Shown here piece by piece: positions 8,642-18,070 of a DNA stretch of 64,000 bases; position 1 is the first letter of the stretch; the number at the start of each line of letters is the position of its first letter. The notes under the pieces are model-generated. The model ran no database searches. It was not told the DNA's origin and saw nothing but the letters and a program-made list of their open reading frames with translations. A program made the position numbers and the translations under genes. Source of the stretch: Gammaproteobacteria bacterium. Lineage in GTDB: Bacteria; Pseudomonadota; Gammaproteobacteria; Ga0077536. Location: assembly GCA_021773835.1 (NCBI GenBank), contig JAJFJQ010000062.1:124001-188000 (forward strand), in the 5' to 3' direction.

Positions 8642-9532
8642 CTAAATCGGGGTCTGCTGGGTGGTTTTAATTGAGCCGAGTGTCTGGCCGACCTCGACCG
8701 GTGAACCATGCCCAAGGGTAGGATCCCAATCTAGCCGGCCCGGTTCGGCCAAGATTATGACCGTCGAGCCCATATTGAACCGACCCAGCTCCGCGCCACG
8801 TTCAATCGCCGCGGTCGGTTTATTCGGCTCTATTAAGTAAGGCGCGGTGGTTTTGCCGGCCATTTTGATCGCGGCCTCAACGTTGCAGCAGGTCAATTCC
8901 ATCGAGGCGACCAGCATCGCGCCGACCAAAATCACTACGATCATGCCCGCATCGGAGCTAATCTCAACAATAATGCGTTCGTTGTGGGCGAACAGCCGAT
9001 CGACACAGCGAGCGGTTCGGTCATTCACCGAGAATAGACGGCCCGGAACATACCGGATCCGTGTGATCGTACCGCTAACTGGTGCGTGGACCCGATGGTA
9101 ATTATGCGGTGCTAGATAAATCGTCGCAAAAGTCCCGTTATTAAATCGCTGCGGATCACTATCGCTACCGCCGAGTAGGGCACCGAGGGAGTAAAAGCGC
9201 CCTTTGGCTTGCACTAAACTGCTGTCGTCTATGTTACCGAGCTGGCTAATCGTCCCGTCAGCCGGGCATGCCACGGCGCTGGTCGTTTTCGGTATAGGTC
9301 TTGCACCTGATCTGAGTGCGCGGGTAAAGAAATCGTTGAAGGAGTCATATTCAGATAGTTGCGTGCGTTCGGCTTCGCCAATGTCAACATCGTAGCGCAG
9401 CAGAAACACACGGATGAGGAGTTCCTTCAGCAACTTGTTGCGGCTCCGCGCAATACGCCCTGCGATCCGGGAGAGCGCATGGTGGGGCGCGATTTGTTGC
9501 GGGAGTGTAATTAAGTGGTCTAAATAGCTCAT
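8642..9532 (-). CDS. psd: phosphatidylserine decarboxylase
   Basis: Pyruvoyl-dependent, membrane-associated enzyme that makes phosphatidylethanolamine from phosphatidylserine. The 296-residue proenzyme has the family order: a D-S-F-N-D-F-F-T-R-A-L segment near residue 64, P-A-D-G-T-I-S near 89, the active-site region A-P-H-N-Y-H-R-V-H-A-P near 140, and the self-cleavage motif F-N-M-G-S-T-V-I near residue 253. Cleavage between Gly and Ser of G-S-T makes the pyruvoyl group. Met before G-S-T instead of the common Leu is a small deviation. It is followed by the PCu(A)C/Sco pair on the same strand (24 bases upstream of it). Confidence 0.95.
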   Translation of the reverse strand: MSYLDHLITLPQQIAPHHALSRIAGRIARSRNKLLKELLIRVFLLRYDVDIGEAERTQLSEYDSFNDFFTRALRSGARPIPKTTSAVACPADGTISQLGNIDDSSLVQAKGRFYSLGALLGGSDSDPQRFNNGTFATIYLAPHNYHRVHAPVSGTITRIRYVPGRLFSVNDRTARCVDRLFAHNERIIVEISSDAGMIVVILVGAMLVASMELTCCNVEAAIKMAGKTTAPYLIEPNKPTAAIERGAELGRFNMGSTVIILAEPGRLDWDPTLGHGSPVEVGQTLGSIKTTQQTPI

Positions 9533-9556
9533 CGCCTGGGCCTGACGATTGCTCGT

Positions 9557-9994
9557 CTATTGGCCGTAGACGACATCAAAACCGGTACGCAGCGAAGTAC
9601 CGTCGCTGCAGATGAACCTGAGCTCCACACTCTGTCCGTGCTGCAGTGGCTGAGACGGCGCAATTAGCATTAGATGCGCATTTCCTGGGGTAAATGAGGC
9701 AATCTTGCCTGGCCGAACAACTAGCTCAGGAATTGGTGTCATCCGCCTTTGATCGCCATTTCCGAGGACTTTGTGCATCGCAACTTCGGCACAACAAGCA
9801 CTTTCAATTCGTTCGATGGTAGCCGGTTCAGATCCATTGTTCTTTAACGTGAAGTACCCAGCGGCAACAGTGACAAGGGGTGGTGGTTCGCGGACCCATG
9901 CATCAAACATTTCGATGTCCTCGCACGGAAAGCCTACTCGCGGCATCGATAGGACTACGCACATTGTTGCCCAAAGATAATCGCGGCTCGTCAT
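9557..9994 (-). CDS. periplasmic PCu(A)C-type copper chaperone
   Basis: 145 residues beginning with a hydrophobic export signal (about residues 8-22), then a single PCu(A)C (former DUF461) domain. The copper ligands of the H-M-x10-M-x21-H-x-M type are visible as M-H-K-V-L, R-R-M-T-P and N-A-H-L-M-L. Family members pass Cu(I) to the CuA site of cytochrome oxidase together with Sco proteins. Its start codon overlaps the stop of the upstream sco gene by four bases (ATGA), so the two are translationally coupled, which supports this role. Confidence 0.88.
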   Translation of the reverse strand: MTSRDYLWATMCVVLSMPRVGFPCEDIEMFDAWVREPPPLVTVAAGYFTLKNNGSEPATIERIESACCAEVAMHKVLGNGDQRRMTPIPELVVRPGKIASFTPGNAHLMLIAPSQPLQHGQSVELRFICSDGTSLRTGFDVVYGQ

Positions 9995-10629
9995 CCTGCA
10001 CGCTCCACAAAAGAAATTATTTGAACAAGGCGTTGCGTAATATCTACCGCCTCGTGTGGTTGTGAGAATATTCCGACAAAACGCAATTTTGGATCAACCA
10101 ATAACACGGACGCCGTATGATCCATACTGTAGCCAGCAGGTCCCGGTATCTTCACCTTAAAATAGGCGACCCCAAATTGTCCGGTGAATTGTTTAATGCG
10201 CTCATCATCCGCTGTCGCACCGATAAAAGTGGGATTGAAATAATCAACATAAGCACCCAGCTTCTCCTTGTCGTCGCGCTCAGGATCGACAGATACAAAT
10301 AACACCTGAGTTTTGTTGGATATTTCTTCATTGTTTTGCAATTTTCTCTGAACTTGATTCAAGGTTGCGAGGGTCGTCGGACAAATGTCCGGACAGTTAG
10401 TGAACCCGAAAAAAACGAGTGTCCATCGACCGAGAAAGTTGCGTTCAGTGATCGCGCCGCCGTTGCTATCGACCAGCGAAAAGGTGCTTAGCGTCGGCGG
10501 ATCAGGCCATAGTAATCCTGTTATATTGTGCGCCGAGCTTCTTTGTTCAGTCGACGCGATATAGATGCCACCAATAAACGCCACAGATAGAACGATCCCA
10601 GCGATTAGGATTTTAGGATGCATCGGCAC
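9991..10629 (-). CDS. SCO1/SenC family copper-binding thioredoxin-fold protein
   Basis: 212 residues with an N-terminal membrane anchor (about residues 7-25) and a periplasmic thioredoxin-like domain. The copper/redox motif C79-P-D-I-C83 lies in F-G-F-T-N-C-P-D-I-C-P, and the third ligand is the histidine of S-M-D-H-T-A-S-V. Sco proteins deliver copper to, or reduce, the CuA centre of cytochrome c oxidase. The frame can start at GTG 10629 or at ATG 10623; neither has a convincing ribosome site. A TATAAT on the minus strand at 10739-10744 might be its -10, but no good -35 accompanies it. No oxidase subunit genes are in the window. Confidence 0.9.
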   Translation of the reverse strand: MPMHPKILIAGIVLSVAFIGGIYIASTEQRSSAHNITGLLWPDPPTLSTFSLVDSNGGAITERNFLGRWTLVFFGFTNCPDICPTTLATLNQVQRKLQNNEEISNKTQVLFVSVDPERDDKEKLGAYVDYFNPTFIGATADDERIKQFTGQFGVAYFKVKIPGPAGYSMDHTASVLLVDPKLRFVGIFSQPHEAVDITQRLVQIISFVERAG

Positions 10630-10883
10630 GTGGAAATCGTTCGGGTTGAGGATTGGGCGGGAACAAGTGATCCGCTATGCGTATCGGACTCGTATAGGAC
10701 AAGATTGGATCGATTTGATTGGCCAGTAACATCGAGCCATTATACCGGATGGTAGAGTGCTGTAGGTCGTCGTCGTGCGTTTCGGCGGATACACGTCTAT
10801 CTTAAGCTGATTAACGATAACGAGCAGTGAGTAAATTGTCGCAATATTTTTCCGAATACGAACTAGGTGTGAGTTAGTTATCT

Positions 10884-12206
10884 ATGAGTTCTTCGATGCC
10901 GGCGACACTCGGCAAATATGAAATACGCAAGGAGGTCGGCCGGGGCAGTATGGGCGCCGTATTCGAAGCCTATGACCCCTACATAGATAGATTAGTTGCG
11001 GTGAAACTCGCGCTTGCGGACGCACTTAAAGACAAGGATTCAGGCGAGCGCTTCCGTAAAATGTTTTTCAATGAAGCGCACACCGCCGGCATGCTGCGAC
11101 ATCCGAATATCCTCGACATTTTCGACGCCGGCGTGGATGAGGACAAGTGTTATATCGTAATGGAACTTGTGCACGAAGGGTCGACCTTGAAGGAATTTTG
11201 TCGGTCGGAAAACCTATTGCCGATCAACCAAGCAGCTGAAATCATTTTCAAATGCGCGAAAGCACTCGATTACGCCCATAAACAAGGCGTTATCCATCGC
11301 GATATAAAGCCAACCAATATTTTGTTAACGCAAGATCACGACGTCAAAATCGCCGACTTTTCGATCGCCCATATTGCACGAACCGATATGACTCAAACGA
11401 TGCCTATGGGATTTGTTGGGTCGCCGCGATATATGTCGCCGGAACAAGTTCAAGAGGACACGATTACGAATCAGACTGATTTGTTTTCACTCGGAATAGT
11501 GGCCTACGAATTATTAACTGGACACCACCCGTTCGGCGGTGAAAGTTTTTCCAGCCTGATCCATAAAGTCATTAACGAAGATCCGATCCCGATGCGAGAT
11601 TTCGCAAGCAACGTACCGGATGTATTAGAGAAGATTATTTTTAAGACACTGGAGAAATCGCCGGAACGTCGTTACCGATCGGGTCTGGACATCGCCTCCG
11701 ACTTGAGCATGCTGTTTACGCACCTCGATCGCCCGCAGGCGGACATATCGTTTCAGGACAAATTTAACTATGTCAAAGAGCTCGATTTTTTTCGCGGGTT
11801 TCCTGATTCTGAGATGTGGGAGATCATCCGCGCCAGTGTGTGGCAGGAGGCAGATCTCGATGAAGTCATTGTGCGAGAAGGCGATGTTGACGACGCATTT
11901 TTCATAATCACCGCCGGGCGCGTTGAGATCTCGAAAGAAGGACAATTGTTGGGTGAACTCAAAGAAGGTGATTGCTTTGGCGAGATGGGCTATCTGAATA
12001 AAATTAAACGTACCGCTACGGTTACCGCAAAAGTCCCAGTGTCGCTCATGAAAGTTAATGCGACCTTGATCGAACAGGTGACGGCCGATTGTCAGCTACG
12101 ATTCTACAAAGTGTTCTTGCGGGTGCTTATCGACCGACTTTCGAAAACAACAGAAATGGTGGTCAAAGATAGGATCGCGAGCCGACCACCCGCCCAGCGA
12201 ATGTAA
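10884..12206 (+). CDS. soluble Ser/Thr protein kinase with C-terminal cyclic-nucleotide-binding domain (paralogue 1)
   Basis: 440 residues. Hanks-type kinase domain at about 10-275: glycine loop G-R-G-S-M-G-A-V (19-26), lysine K41 in V-A-V-K, helix-C glutamate E64, catalytic H138-R-D, and P-loop end S-P-E-Q near 185. The metal-binding DFG is D158-F-S here; the aspartate is kept but the glycine is serine. The cyclic-nucleotide domain is at about 300-415, with phosphate-cassette motif F-G-E-M-G (365-369) and R376-T-A, the residues that bind cAMP or cGMP in CRP and PKA. No membrane segment is seen, so it is probably cytoplasmic. It resembles the kinases at 14135 and 24143 over its whole length. 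Confidence 0.92.
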   Translation: MSSSMPATLGKYEIRKEVGRGSMGAVFEAYDPYIDRLVAVKLALADALKDKDSGERFRKMFFNEAHTAGMLRHPNILDIFDAGVDEDKCYIVMELVHEGSTLKEFCRSENLLPINQAAEIIFKCAKALDYAHKQGVIHRDIKPTNILLTQDHDVKIADFSIAHIARTDMTQTMPMGFVGSPRYMSPEQVQEDTITNQTDLFSLGIVAYELLTGHHPFGGESFSSLIHKVINEDPIPMRDFASNVPDVLEKIIFKTLEKSPERRYRSGLDIASDLSMLFTHLDRPQADISFQDKFNYVKELDFFRGFPDSEMWEIIRASVWQEADLDEVIVREGDVDDAFFIITAGRVEISKEGQLLGELKEGDCFGEMGYLNKIKRTATVTAKVPVSLMKVNATLIEQVTADCQLRFYKVFLRVLIDRLSKTTEMVVKDRIASRPPAQRM

Positions 12207-12211
12207 TTGAT

Positions 12212-13843
12212 TCAAGATTGTGCGTTACGAATATTTTTGTAGCGTGCCAGTAGCGCCGTAGTTGATGGATCGTGTCGGCTTGAATTCGTACCGGATAATT
12301 CATCAATGATGGAATCGGCTAAGATTTTCCCCAGCTCAACGCCCCACTGATCGAACGGATTGATGCCCCAAATCACGCCTTGTACGTAGGTTTTATGTTC
12401 GAAAAGCGCGAGCATGGCGCCCAAGGTTTGCGGTGTTAGGCTGTCGGTGACGATTGTCGTACTAGGCCGATTGCCCGGGATCTCGCGATGCGCGAGTAGA
12501 TCTATTTTTTCAGTTGGATTTTTGATGTCGCCAAGCGTGTCCCGGTGTCGGCCGCGCATCAATCCTTCTGCTTGTGCAAAACAATTCGCGACCAACATAT
12601 CATGATGAACCTGGCTTGATCGCTGATGGGTGAGTGCAAGGATGAAATCGGCCGACGTTTTTCGTGTGCCTTGATGCAGCTGCTGGAAAAATGCATGTTG
12701 TGCGTTGGTTCCAACGCCACCCCATAGAATTGGAACAGTCGCGTAGTCGGTAGGTGTGTTTTGTAGTGTGATGCGCTTCCCGTTACTCTCCATCTCAAGT
12801 TGCTGCAAATATGCAGGAAGAAGCCTCAACCTGTCGTCGTATGGGATCACTGCGTGCGATTCGCAACCCATAAAGTTCGTGTTCCAGATCCCAACGAGGG
12901 CAAGCATGACTGGAAGGTTAGTTGCCAATTCCGATGTTCGGAAATGTTGATCCATCATATGGGCGCCCGCGAGCAGGCGATCAAATCTCTCGCTTCCGAT
13001 AGCAATGGAGATTGGTAATCCGATCGCGGACCAAAGCGAATAACGCCCACCAACCCAATCCCACATCGGAAATACGTTTTTCGGATCGATACCAAATTCG
13101 ACGGCTCGGCTCGAATTCGATGTAACGGCGGCGAAATGCGACTGGGTGGCGTTGGGGTTATTGAAGTGTTGAGCGATCCAAGCATCGGCACTCCTCGCAT
13201 TGAGTAGCGTCTCGGCGGTCTTAAATGATTTCGAGGCCACAATGAAGTAGGTTGACTCCGGCGCGAGTGGCGCTAGAACACGTTCGAGATCGCCGCCGTC
13301 TATGTTTGAGACGAAATGGACGTTCACGCCATGCTCATGTTCGTAACGTAGCGCATCGCAGACGAGCTGCGGGCCAAGGTGGGAGCCACCTATCCCAATA
13401 TTCACGACATCCCGGATCGGGGTTCCGCCGAATCCAGAGAGCTTTCCTTTTGCTGCACGATCGCTGAACGCGGCGATCTGCTCTCGAGCGGCCCTTACCT
13501 GTTCAAAACGCTCGATTGCGAGCGCACCGGCTGATGGTTTTTTGCGTTCGCGTAATAATGTATGCAAGGCCGATCGGTTTTCGGTGGGATTGACTATTTC
13601 ACCGTCAAAGATTGCGGTAATCGCCTTAGACAATTGCCGCTCCCTGGCCAAGCTTAAGAGACTGTTCAAGCATGCTTGGTCAAGCAGCGTCTTGGACATG
13701 TCGATGTATAGGCCGGCGGCTTCAAGGCAAAAGTGTTTGAGCCGATCGGGCTCGGTCTCGAACAAACGCTCAATTCGAGCGTCGCGCAGTCGCATAGCGT
13801 GCGCGTCCAATTCACGCCAAGACGGTAGTTCGGTCACGCTCAC
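12212..13843 (-). CDS. pgi: glucose-6-phosphate isomerase
   Basis: Cytoplasmic glycolytic and gluconeogenic enzyme interconverting glucose-6-P and fructose-6-P; 543 residues, normal length. Visible family elements are the sugar-phosphate region I-G-I-G-G-S-H-L-G-P near residue 150, the first PGI signature around V-G-G-R-Y-S-L-W-S-A-I-G near 265, and the second signature ending G-I-N-P-F-D-Q-W-G-V-E-L-G-K near 495. Translation appears to start at GTG 13843, with a second GTG two codons in. The stop lies 5 bases from the stop of kinase 1, so the two genes converge without a visible terminator. Confidence 0.97.
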   Translation of the reverse strand: MSVTELPSWRELDAHAMRLRDARIERLFETEPDRLKHFCLEAAGLYIDMSKTLLDQACLNSLLSLARERQLSKAITAIFDGEIVNPTENRSALHTLLRERKKPSAGALAIERFEQVRAAREQIAAFSDRAAKGKLSGFGGTPIRDVVNIGIGGSHLGPQLVCDALRYEHEHGVNVHFVSNIDGGDLERVLAPLAPESTYFIVASKSFKTAETLLNARSADAWIAQHFNNPNATQSHFAAVTSNSSRAVEFGIDPKNVFPMWDWVGGRYSLWSAIGLPISIAIGSERFDRLLAGAHMMDQHFRTSELATNLPVMLALVGIWNTNFMGCESHAVIPYDDRLRLLPAYLQQLEMESNGKRITLQNTPTDYATVPILWGGVGTNAQHAFFQQLHQGTRKTSADFILALTHQRSSQVHHDMLVANCFAQAEGLMRGRHRDTLGDIKNPTEKIDLLAHREIPGNRPSTTIVTDSLTPQTLGAMLALFEHKTYVQGVIWGINPFDQWGVELGKILADSIIDELSGTNSSRHDPSTTALLARYKNIRNAQS

Positions 13844-14134
13844 CGAGTCGCTCCTGTTGTTTTATAATGCCCAGACCCTTGGGCAGTGGGCGCCTTTGGT
13901 GTGGGTCGCCAAGTGAGCGGCCATTTCGCACAATTGCTGTTTGCCAACCGGCCGCGTGCGCATCGATGCCCACAGTAATCGGCGGTTTTAGGTGATGTTT
14001 CGCTCATAAACGACTAGGCGGTAGGTAGTTTTTCAATTAGTATGCCACTTCGATAATGCGCAGCCCGTTGGCCAAGTCGTGTGCCCATCAAACGAACTGG
14101 ACTACCGATACGATCATGTTTAGCGATACAAATA

Positions 14135-15430
14135 ATGAGCGATGACAGACCTAAAAGTCTAGGAAAATACCAAGTTGTCGAAGAGATTGATCGTGGCAGC
14201 ATGGGCACGGTCTACCTCGGACACGATCCCTACATCGATCGTCCGGTCGCCATTAAGGTTGCACACGCTGAGCAGTTAAGCGATGAAGAATCAGGCGATC
14301 GCTTTCGTAAAATGTTTTTCAACGAAGCGCACACTGCGGGTCGGCTAACCCACCCAAACATCATCGGCATCTATGACGCTGGAGTAGATGAGGACGCGTG
14401 CTACATCGTTATGGAGCACATCAAAGGCGGCCAAACGCTCAAGCCCTATACAAAAGCGGATACTTTGCTGCCGGTCGAGAAAGTCGTCGAAATCGTTTTT
14501 AAATGCGCCAAGGCATTGGACTACGCGCACAAACAAGGCGTCATTCATCGCGATATCAAGCCAACGAATATTCTCGTTACCGACGAGATGGACGTCAAAA
14601 TTGGCGACTTTAGCATCGCGCATATTACTAAGTTGGATTCGACTGCAACGATGCCGATGGGGCTCGTTGGATCGCCACGTTATATGTCCCCTGAGCAGGT
14701 TAATGAGGACTTTATTACAAACCAAACGGATATCTTTTCGCTTGGCATCGTGATGTATGAGTTATTAACCGGTAAGCATCCGTTTGCGGCGGATAATTTT
14801 TCGCGATTAGTGCAGAAAATACTGAACGAAGAACCGCCTGAGATCACCGAGTTTCGCAGCGACCTGGGCGAGGCTTTGGTGAATATTGTAAAAAAGGCGA
14901 TGGCGAAGGACCGCGACGAGCGCTACCAGATGGGCCTCGATCTGGCATCGGATCTGAGTCGCGCCTTTGACGCACTGTTAGAGGAACCGAGCGAGAACAT
15001 TTCCGAGCAAGAGCAATTTTCTGCGGTCAAGCAACTAGATTTTTTTCAAGGGTTTCCTGACGCAGAGGTATGGGAAATCGTGCGCGCCGGGAAATGGCAG
15101 GACTATCGCGACGGCGAGGAGATAATCGTAGAGGGTGAACTTGACGACTCGTTCTACATCATCGTCCATGGAACGGTCGCGGTACGGAAAACAGGTAAAG
15201 ATTTACGTACTTTGCTTGCCGGTGATTGTTTTGGCGAAATGGGCTATCTCGCTAAGACGACAAGGACGGCGACAATCGTGGCGCACGGAGACACCTCCAT
15301 CCTAAAGGTGAACTCAACGGTTATCAGTCAGGTTTCACTAAACTGTCAGGTCCGTTTCCTGAAAGTATTCTTGCGTACACTCATCCATCGCCTATCGGTA
15401 ACCACCGAAAAGGTTTCCCAAGAAGCTTAA
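14135..15430 (+). CDS. soluble Ser/Thr protein kinase with C-terminal cyclic-nucleotide-binding domain (paralogue 2)
   Basis: 431 residues from ATG 14135, chosen because it gives the same short N-terminus as the two paralogues; the frame is open to 14081 and no start has a clear ribosome site. Kinase features are in the same positions as paralogue 1: G-S-M-G-T-V loop, K41 in V-A-I-K, E64, H138-R-D-I-K-P-T-N, again D158-F-S instead of DFG, and S-P-R-Y-M-S-P-E-Q. The cNMP domain has C-F-G-E-M-G-Y-L and R-T-A-T-I. It is closer to paralogue 1 than to the kinase at 24143, which suggests duplication around the intervening pgi. Confidence 0.92.
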   Translation: MSDDRPKSLGKYQVVEEIDRGSMGTVYLGHDPYIDRPVAIKVAHAEQLSDEESGDRFRKMFFNEAHTAGRLTHPNIIGIYDAGVDEDACYIVMEHIKGGQTLKPYTKADTLLPVEKVVEIVFKCAKALDYAHKQGVIHRDIKPTNILVTDEMDVKIGDFSIAHITKLDSTATMPMGLVGSPRYMSPEQVNEDFITNQTDIFSLGIVMYELLTGKHPFAADNFSRLVQKILNEEPPEITEFRSDLGEALVNIVKKAMAKDRDERYQMGLDLASDLSRAFDALLEEPSENISEQEQFSAVKQLDFFQGFPDAEVWEIVRAGKWQDYRDGEEIIVEGELDDSFYIIVHGTVAVRKTGKDLRTLLAGDCFGEMGYLAKTTRTATIVAHGDTSILKVNSTVISQVSLNCQVRFLKVFLRTLIHRLSVTTEKVSQEA

Positions 15431-15461
15431 ATTCGCGCGCACCGACTTCAGCGCCGCGTCA

Positions 15462-16610
15462 ATGCACTGTAATTTTGTCCGCAGACGACCTTGCTCAAGG
15501 CCGCTGACTGCGCTCGTCATATCCGTTCTGTTCGGGGTTGTTTGCTCGGTGAGCGCTGTCCCGCTTGAACGTATCAAATTGCCCGCGGGGTTCTCGATTT
15601 CGCATTTTGCAAACGTGCCCAACGCTCGCCAGTTGGCTCGCGGCGGGCCCGGCATTGTGTACGTTGGTACGCGTAGCGTTGGCGCCGTGTATGCAGTAGT
15701 CGATGAAGACGGCGACATGCATGCGGATCGCGTGCATACGATTGCCATCGGCTTGTATATGCCTTCCGGTGTCGCGTACCGAGACGGGACTTTGTATGTC
15801 GCCGAGGTTAATCGAATCCTAGCGTTCGATGAGATAGATCAAAACTTAAGCACGCCGCCGAAACCACGGATCGTATTTGATCAATTGCCGCGAGATAGCC
15901 ATCACGGTTGGAAGTTCATCGAGTTCGGACCGGATGGGGGGTTATACATTCCGGTCGGCGCCCCGTGTAACGTCTGTAACGTTGATGATCCTTACGGCAC
16001 GATATTGCGGGTAAATGTCGACGACGGCGGCATGGAGATCGTTGCGCGAGGAATAAGAAATTCCGTTGGATTCGCCTGGCATCCACGTACCCGGGAACTT
16101 TGGTTCACTGATAACGGCCGCGACATGATGGGCGATGACATACCGCCAGGGGAGCTGAATCGGGTCACGGAATTTGGTCAGCACTTCGGATTTCCGTATG
16201 TTCACGGAGGCGAGGTCCTCGATCCAATATACGGTAAGGATGTAGCACTCGACGATTATGTCAAACCCGCCCTGAAGCTAGGGGCCCATGTCGCCCCGCT
16301 GGGACCGCTGTTTTACACCGGCAATCAGTTTCCGCATGAGTACCAGGGCGACTTGTTGGTAGCGGAGCATGGCTCGTGGAATCGATCGCGTAAAAGCGGC
16401 TACCGCATTATGCGGACGCGATTTGATCCAAGTGGAAAAATTCTTCGGTATGAGCCGTTCGCAACCGGTTGGCTGGTTGGTGAGGCGAATTGGGGTCGAC
16501 CGGTCGATTTAGAACAAATGTCAGACGGCAGCATCATCGTATCGGATGACCACGCGGGCGTGTTATATCGAATCGCGTACGATAATCGCCCTCGTGTTCT
16601 AGCGAAATAA
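15462..16610 (+). CDS. exported PQQ-dependent sugar dehydrogenase-like beta-propeller (glucose/sorbosone dehydrogenase family)
   Basis: 382 residues with a cleavable signal peptide: a basic start, a hydrophobic stretch at about 15-30, and a probable cut after V-S-A near residue 32. The rest is a beta-propeller of the soluble glucose dehydrogenase / L-sorbosone dehydrogenase family. Typical blade motifs are L-P-R-D-S-H-H-G-W-K near 145, F-G-P-D-G-G-L-Y-I-P-V-G, G-I-R-N-S-V-G-F-A-W-H-P near 197, W-F-T-D-N-G-R-D and L-V-A-E-H-G-S-W-N-R near 300. It probably oxidises an aldose or related compound in the periplasm with PQQ; the substrate cannot be told. It starts 31 bases after kinase 2, possibly in one transcript. 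Confidence 0.85.
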   Translation: MHCNFVRRRPCSRPLTALVISVLFGVVCSVSAVPLERIKLPAGFSISHFANVPNARQLARGGPGIVYVGTRSVGAVYAVVDEDGDMHADRVHTIAIGLYMPSGVAYRDGTLYVAEVNRILAFDEIDQNLSTPPKPRIVFDQLPRDSHHGWKFIEFGPDGGLYIPVGAPCNVCNVDDPYGTILRVNVDDGGMEIVARGIRNSVGFAWHPRTRELWFTDNGRDMMGDDIPPGELNRVTEFGQHFGFPYVHGGEVLDPIYGKDVALDDYVKPALKLGAHVAPLGPLFYTGNQFPHEYQGDLLVAEHGSWNRSRKSGYRIMRTRFDPSGKILRYEPFATGWLVGEANWGRPVDLEQMSDGSIIVSDDHAGVLYRIAYDNRPRVLAK

Positions 16611-16628
16611 ACATGAGTTTAGACGTTC

Positions 16629-17249
16629 ATGTCGGAAGTTGCCCGCGGCATTGAAGCATTGCGCAGTGCGATGCGCAATGAATCTTCGGATCTTGCAAGC
16701 CAACTGCTGTACGAGCATTGGTTAAAGCGCTCTACGTGGAAAGCGCGTAGCGAAGCACTACCGTTGGTCGTTGGGGTCGATCCAGCCGACTGGGAAACTT
16801 ACCTGGAGGCAGGTGAGCTTGCCGCTCAAGAAAGCGATGTGTGGTCTTCCTTCAGCTTAGGCAACCGTATCGATGCCGACGATGAATTAATTCCTGTGTC
16901 ATTGGTCCATGCCTGGTGTGTTGCTAACGATGTGGAGTTGCTGGGGGGTTTTACCCGACTATACGACTTTATCCGTCAGGCGACATTTCAATCGGCGGGG
17001 GCGACGCCTGCACGGGCAGGCACCAGTGCTCGTTCGTACGAAGATTCCGATGAGGTTGAGATCGTGCTTGGCGCGGCATTGTCACTGGTGTCGAAAATGC
17101 CGGAACGATGTCGCGATGACAACGGGTTATTTGATGGGGCGACAGTGGCAAATTTGATCCTGGATACGGTAGTGCGTTGGTTCCCTTTGTCGCCACCGTC
17201 AATGTCCTCGAAGCAGATGGCGGAGCTAATCGATAGGTGGTTGGAATAG
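16629..17249 (+). CDS. uncharacterised protein, 206 residues
   Basis: I do not recognise this protein. It is mostly helical by composition, acidic in places, with no signal peptide, membrane segment or obvious catalytic motif. It contains several W and L pairs (for instance S-T-W-K-A-R near residue 35 and D-W-E-T-Y-L near 55) and a short alanine/serine-rich linker near 122-135 separating two helical halves. Codon use looks like that of its neighbours, and the frame is long and intact, so it is probably a real gene. It follows the sugar dehydrogenase by 18 bases on the same strand. The stop is followed at once by the hairpin array beside tRNA-Arg. Confidence 0.6.
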   Translation: MSEVARGIEALRSAMRNESSDLASQLLYEHWLKRSTWKARSEALPLVVGVDPADWETYLEAGELAAQESDVWSSFSLGNRIDADDELIPVSLVHAWCVANDVELLGGFTRLYDFIRQATFQSAGATPARAGTSARSYEDSDEVEIVLGAALSLVSKMPERCRDDNGLFDGATVANLILDTVVRWFPLSPPSMSSKQMAELIDRWLE

Positions 17250-17257
17250 TTGTATTC

Positions 17258-17396
17258 GCGGCGAAGCCGCTCACCCTTCGGGCCGTCGCCGATACTCGGC
17301 GACGTTCAACTATCGCATTGCGATAGTTGTCGAACCGGGCAGAACGACTCGGCATCAAAGACGCCATCCGTATACGGCCTATCGACCGTAGACGGA

Positions 17397-17400
<4 letters not shown>
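17258..17400. repeat. run of five consecutive hairpins (extragenic palindrome array)
   Basis: Five inverted repeats follow each other with almost no spacing. They are GCGGC-GAA-GCCGC (17258-17270), CCC-TTC-GGG (17274-17282), a 9-bp stem with loop TAC (17284-17304), a 10-bp stem with loop ATT (17307-17329), and a 9-bp stem GCCATCCGT/ACGGATGGC (17363-17400) with an inner 5-bp stem. All arms are perfectly complementary. The last arm overlaps the CCA end of the tRNA-Arg gene. No T-run follows any stem on either strand, so a simple intrinsic terminator does not explain it. It may be a REP-like element or a set of RNA processing signals. Confidence 0.65.
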
Positions 17401-17473
<73 letters not shown>

Positions 17474-17556
17474 GTGTCTGCGAATTTTAACAGATGTTTC
17501 CGTATACCTTGGCCGGGCTACTAGCAAATCGTTCGCCGAGGTAATATGTTGACGAC

Positions 17557-18042
17557 ATGTCTGAAAGGCCACACGCACAAACGGTCGAGATCCGTCTCGC
17601 TAAACCCAGCCATGGGGATACGATGGCGCGTATGTCGCGCCGCCTGATCGAAATCGGATTGCCGTGGTGGTGCTGGACCCCAAAGCGAGTTCACAAGGCC
17701 ATTCGTTCACCGGATACCATCGCAATCGTTGCTCGCACTGGCAAGAAAATGATTGGGTTTGGGGTGATGTATTTCGGAGATGAAAACGCCCACCTAAATT
17801 TGCTGGCGGTCGAGCCCGCGTATCGACGCCGCCGAATCGGTCATGACATGGTGCAGTGGCTCGAGGAGTCGTGTTCGGTGGCAGGGATCCTCAGTGTTTC
17901 GCTTGAAGTTCGTGCAAACAATGTTGCAGCGATTCGTTTTTATCGGTCGCTCGGTTATGAAAAGGGAGAGTTGATCCCGCAATACTACTGCGGGCAGGAG
18001 GCTGCTCTGCGTATGACCCACCATCTTGCGCACGTGGCATAA
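17557..18042 (+). CDS. GNAT-family N-acetyltransferase
   Basis: 161-residue acetyl-CoA-dependent acetyltransferase of the GNAT fold. The acetyl-CoA pyrophosphate loop is visible as R-R-R-R-I-G-H-D-M (about 89-97), following the beta-4 strand H-L-N-L-L-A-V-E-P. Motif B appears as V-R-A-N-N-V-A-A-I-R-F-Y-R-S-L-G-Y-E near 126-143, which is RimI-like. The substrate could be a protein N-terminus or a small amine. There is no operon partner: tRNA-Arg is upstream on the other strand and glnS downstream is convergent. Confidence 0.85.
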   Translation: MSERPHAQTVEIRLAKPSHGDTMARMSRRLIEIGLPWWCWTPKRVHKAIRSPDTIAIVARTGKKMIGFGVMYFGDENAHLNLLAVEPAYRRRRIGHDMVQWLEESCSVAGILSVSLEVRANNVAAIRFYRSLGYEKGELIPQYYCGQEAALRMTHHLAHVA

Positions 18043-18070
18043 ATCAGAGCTTTAACGTCTGTCGACACTG

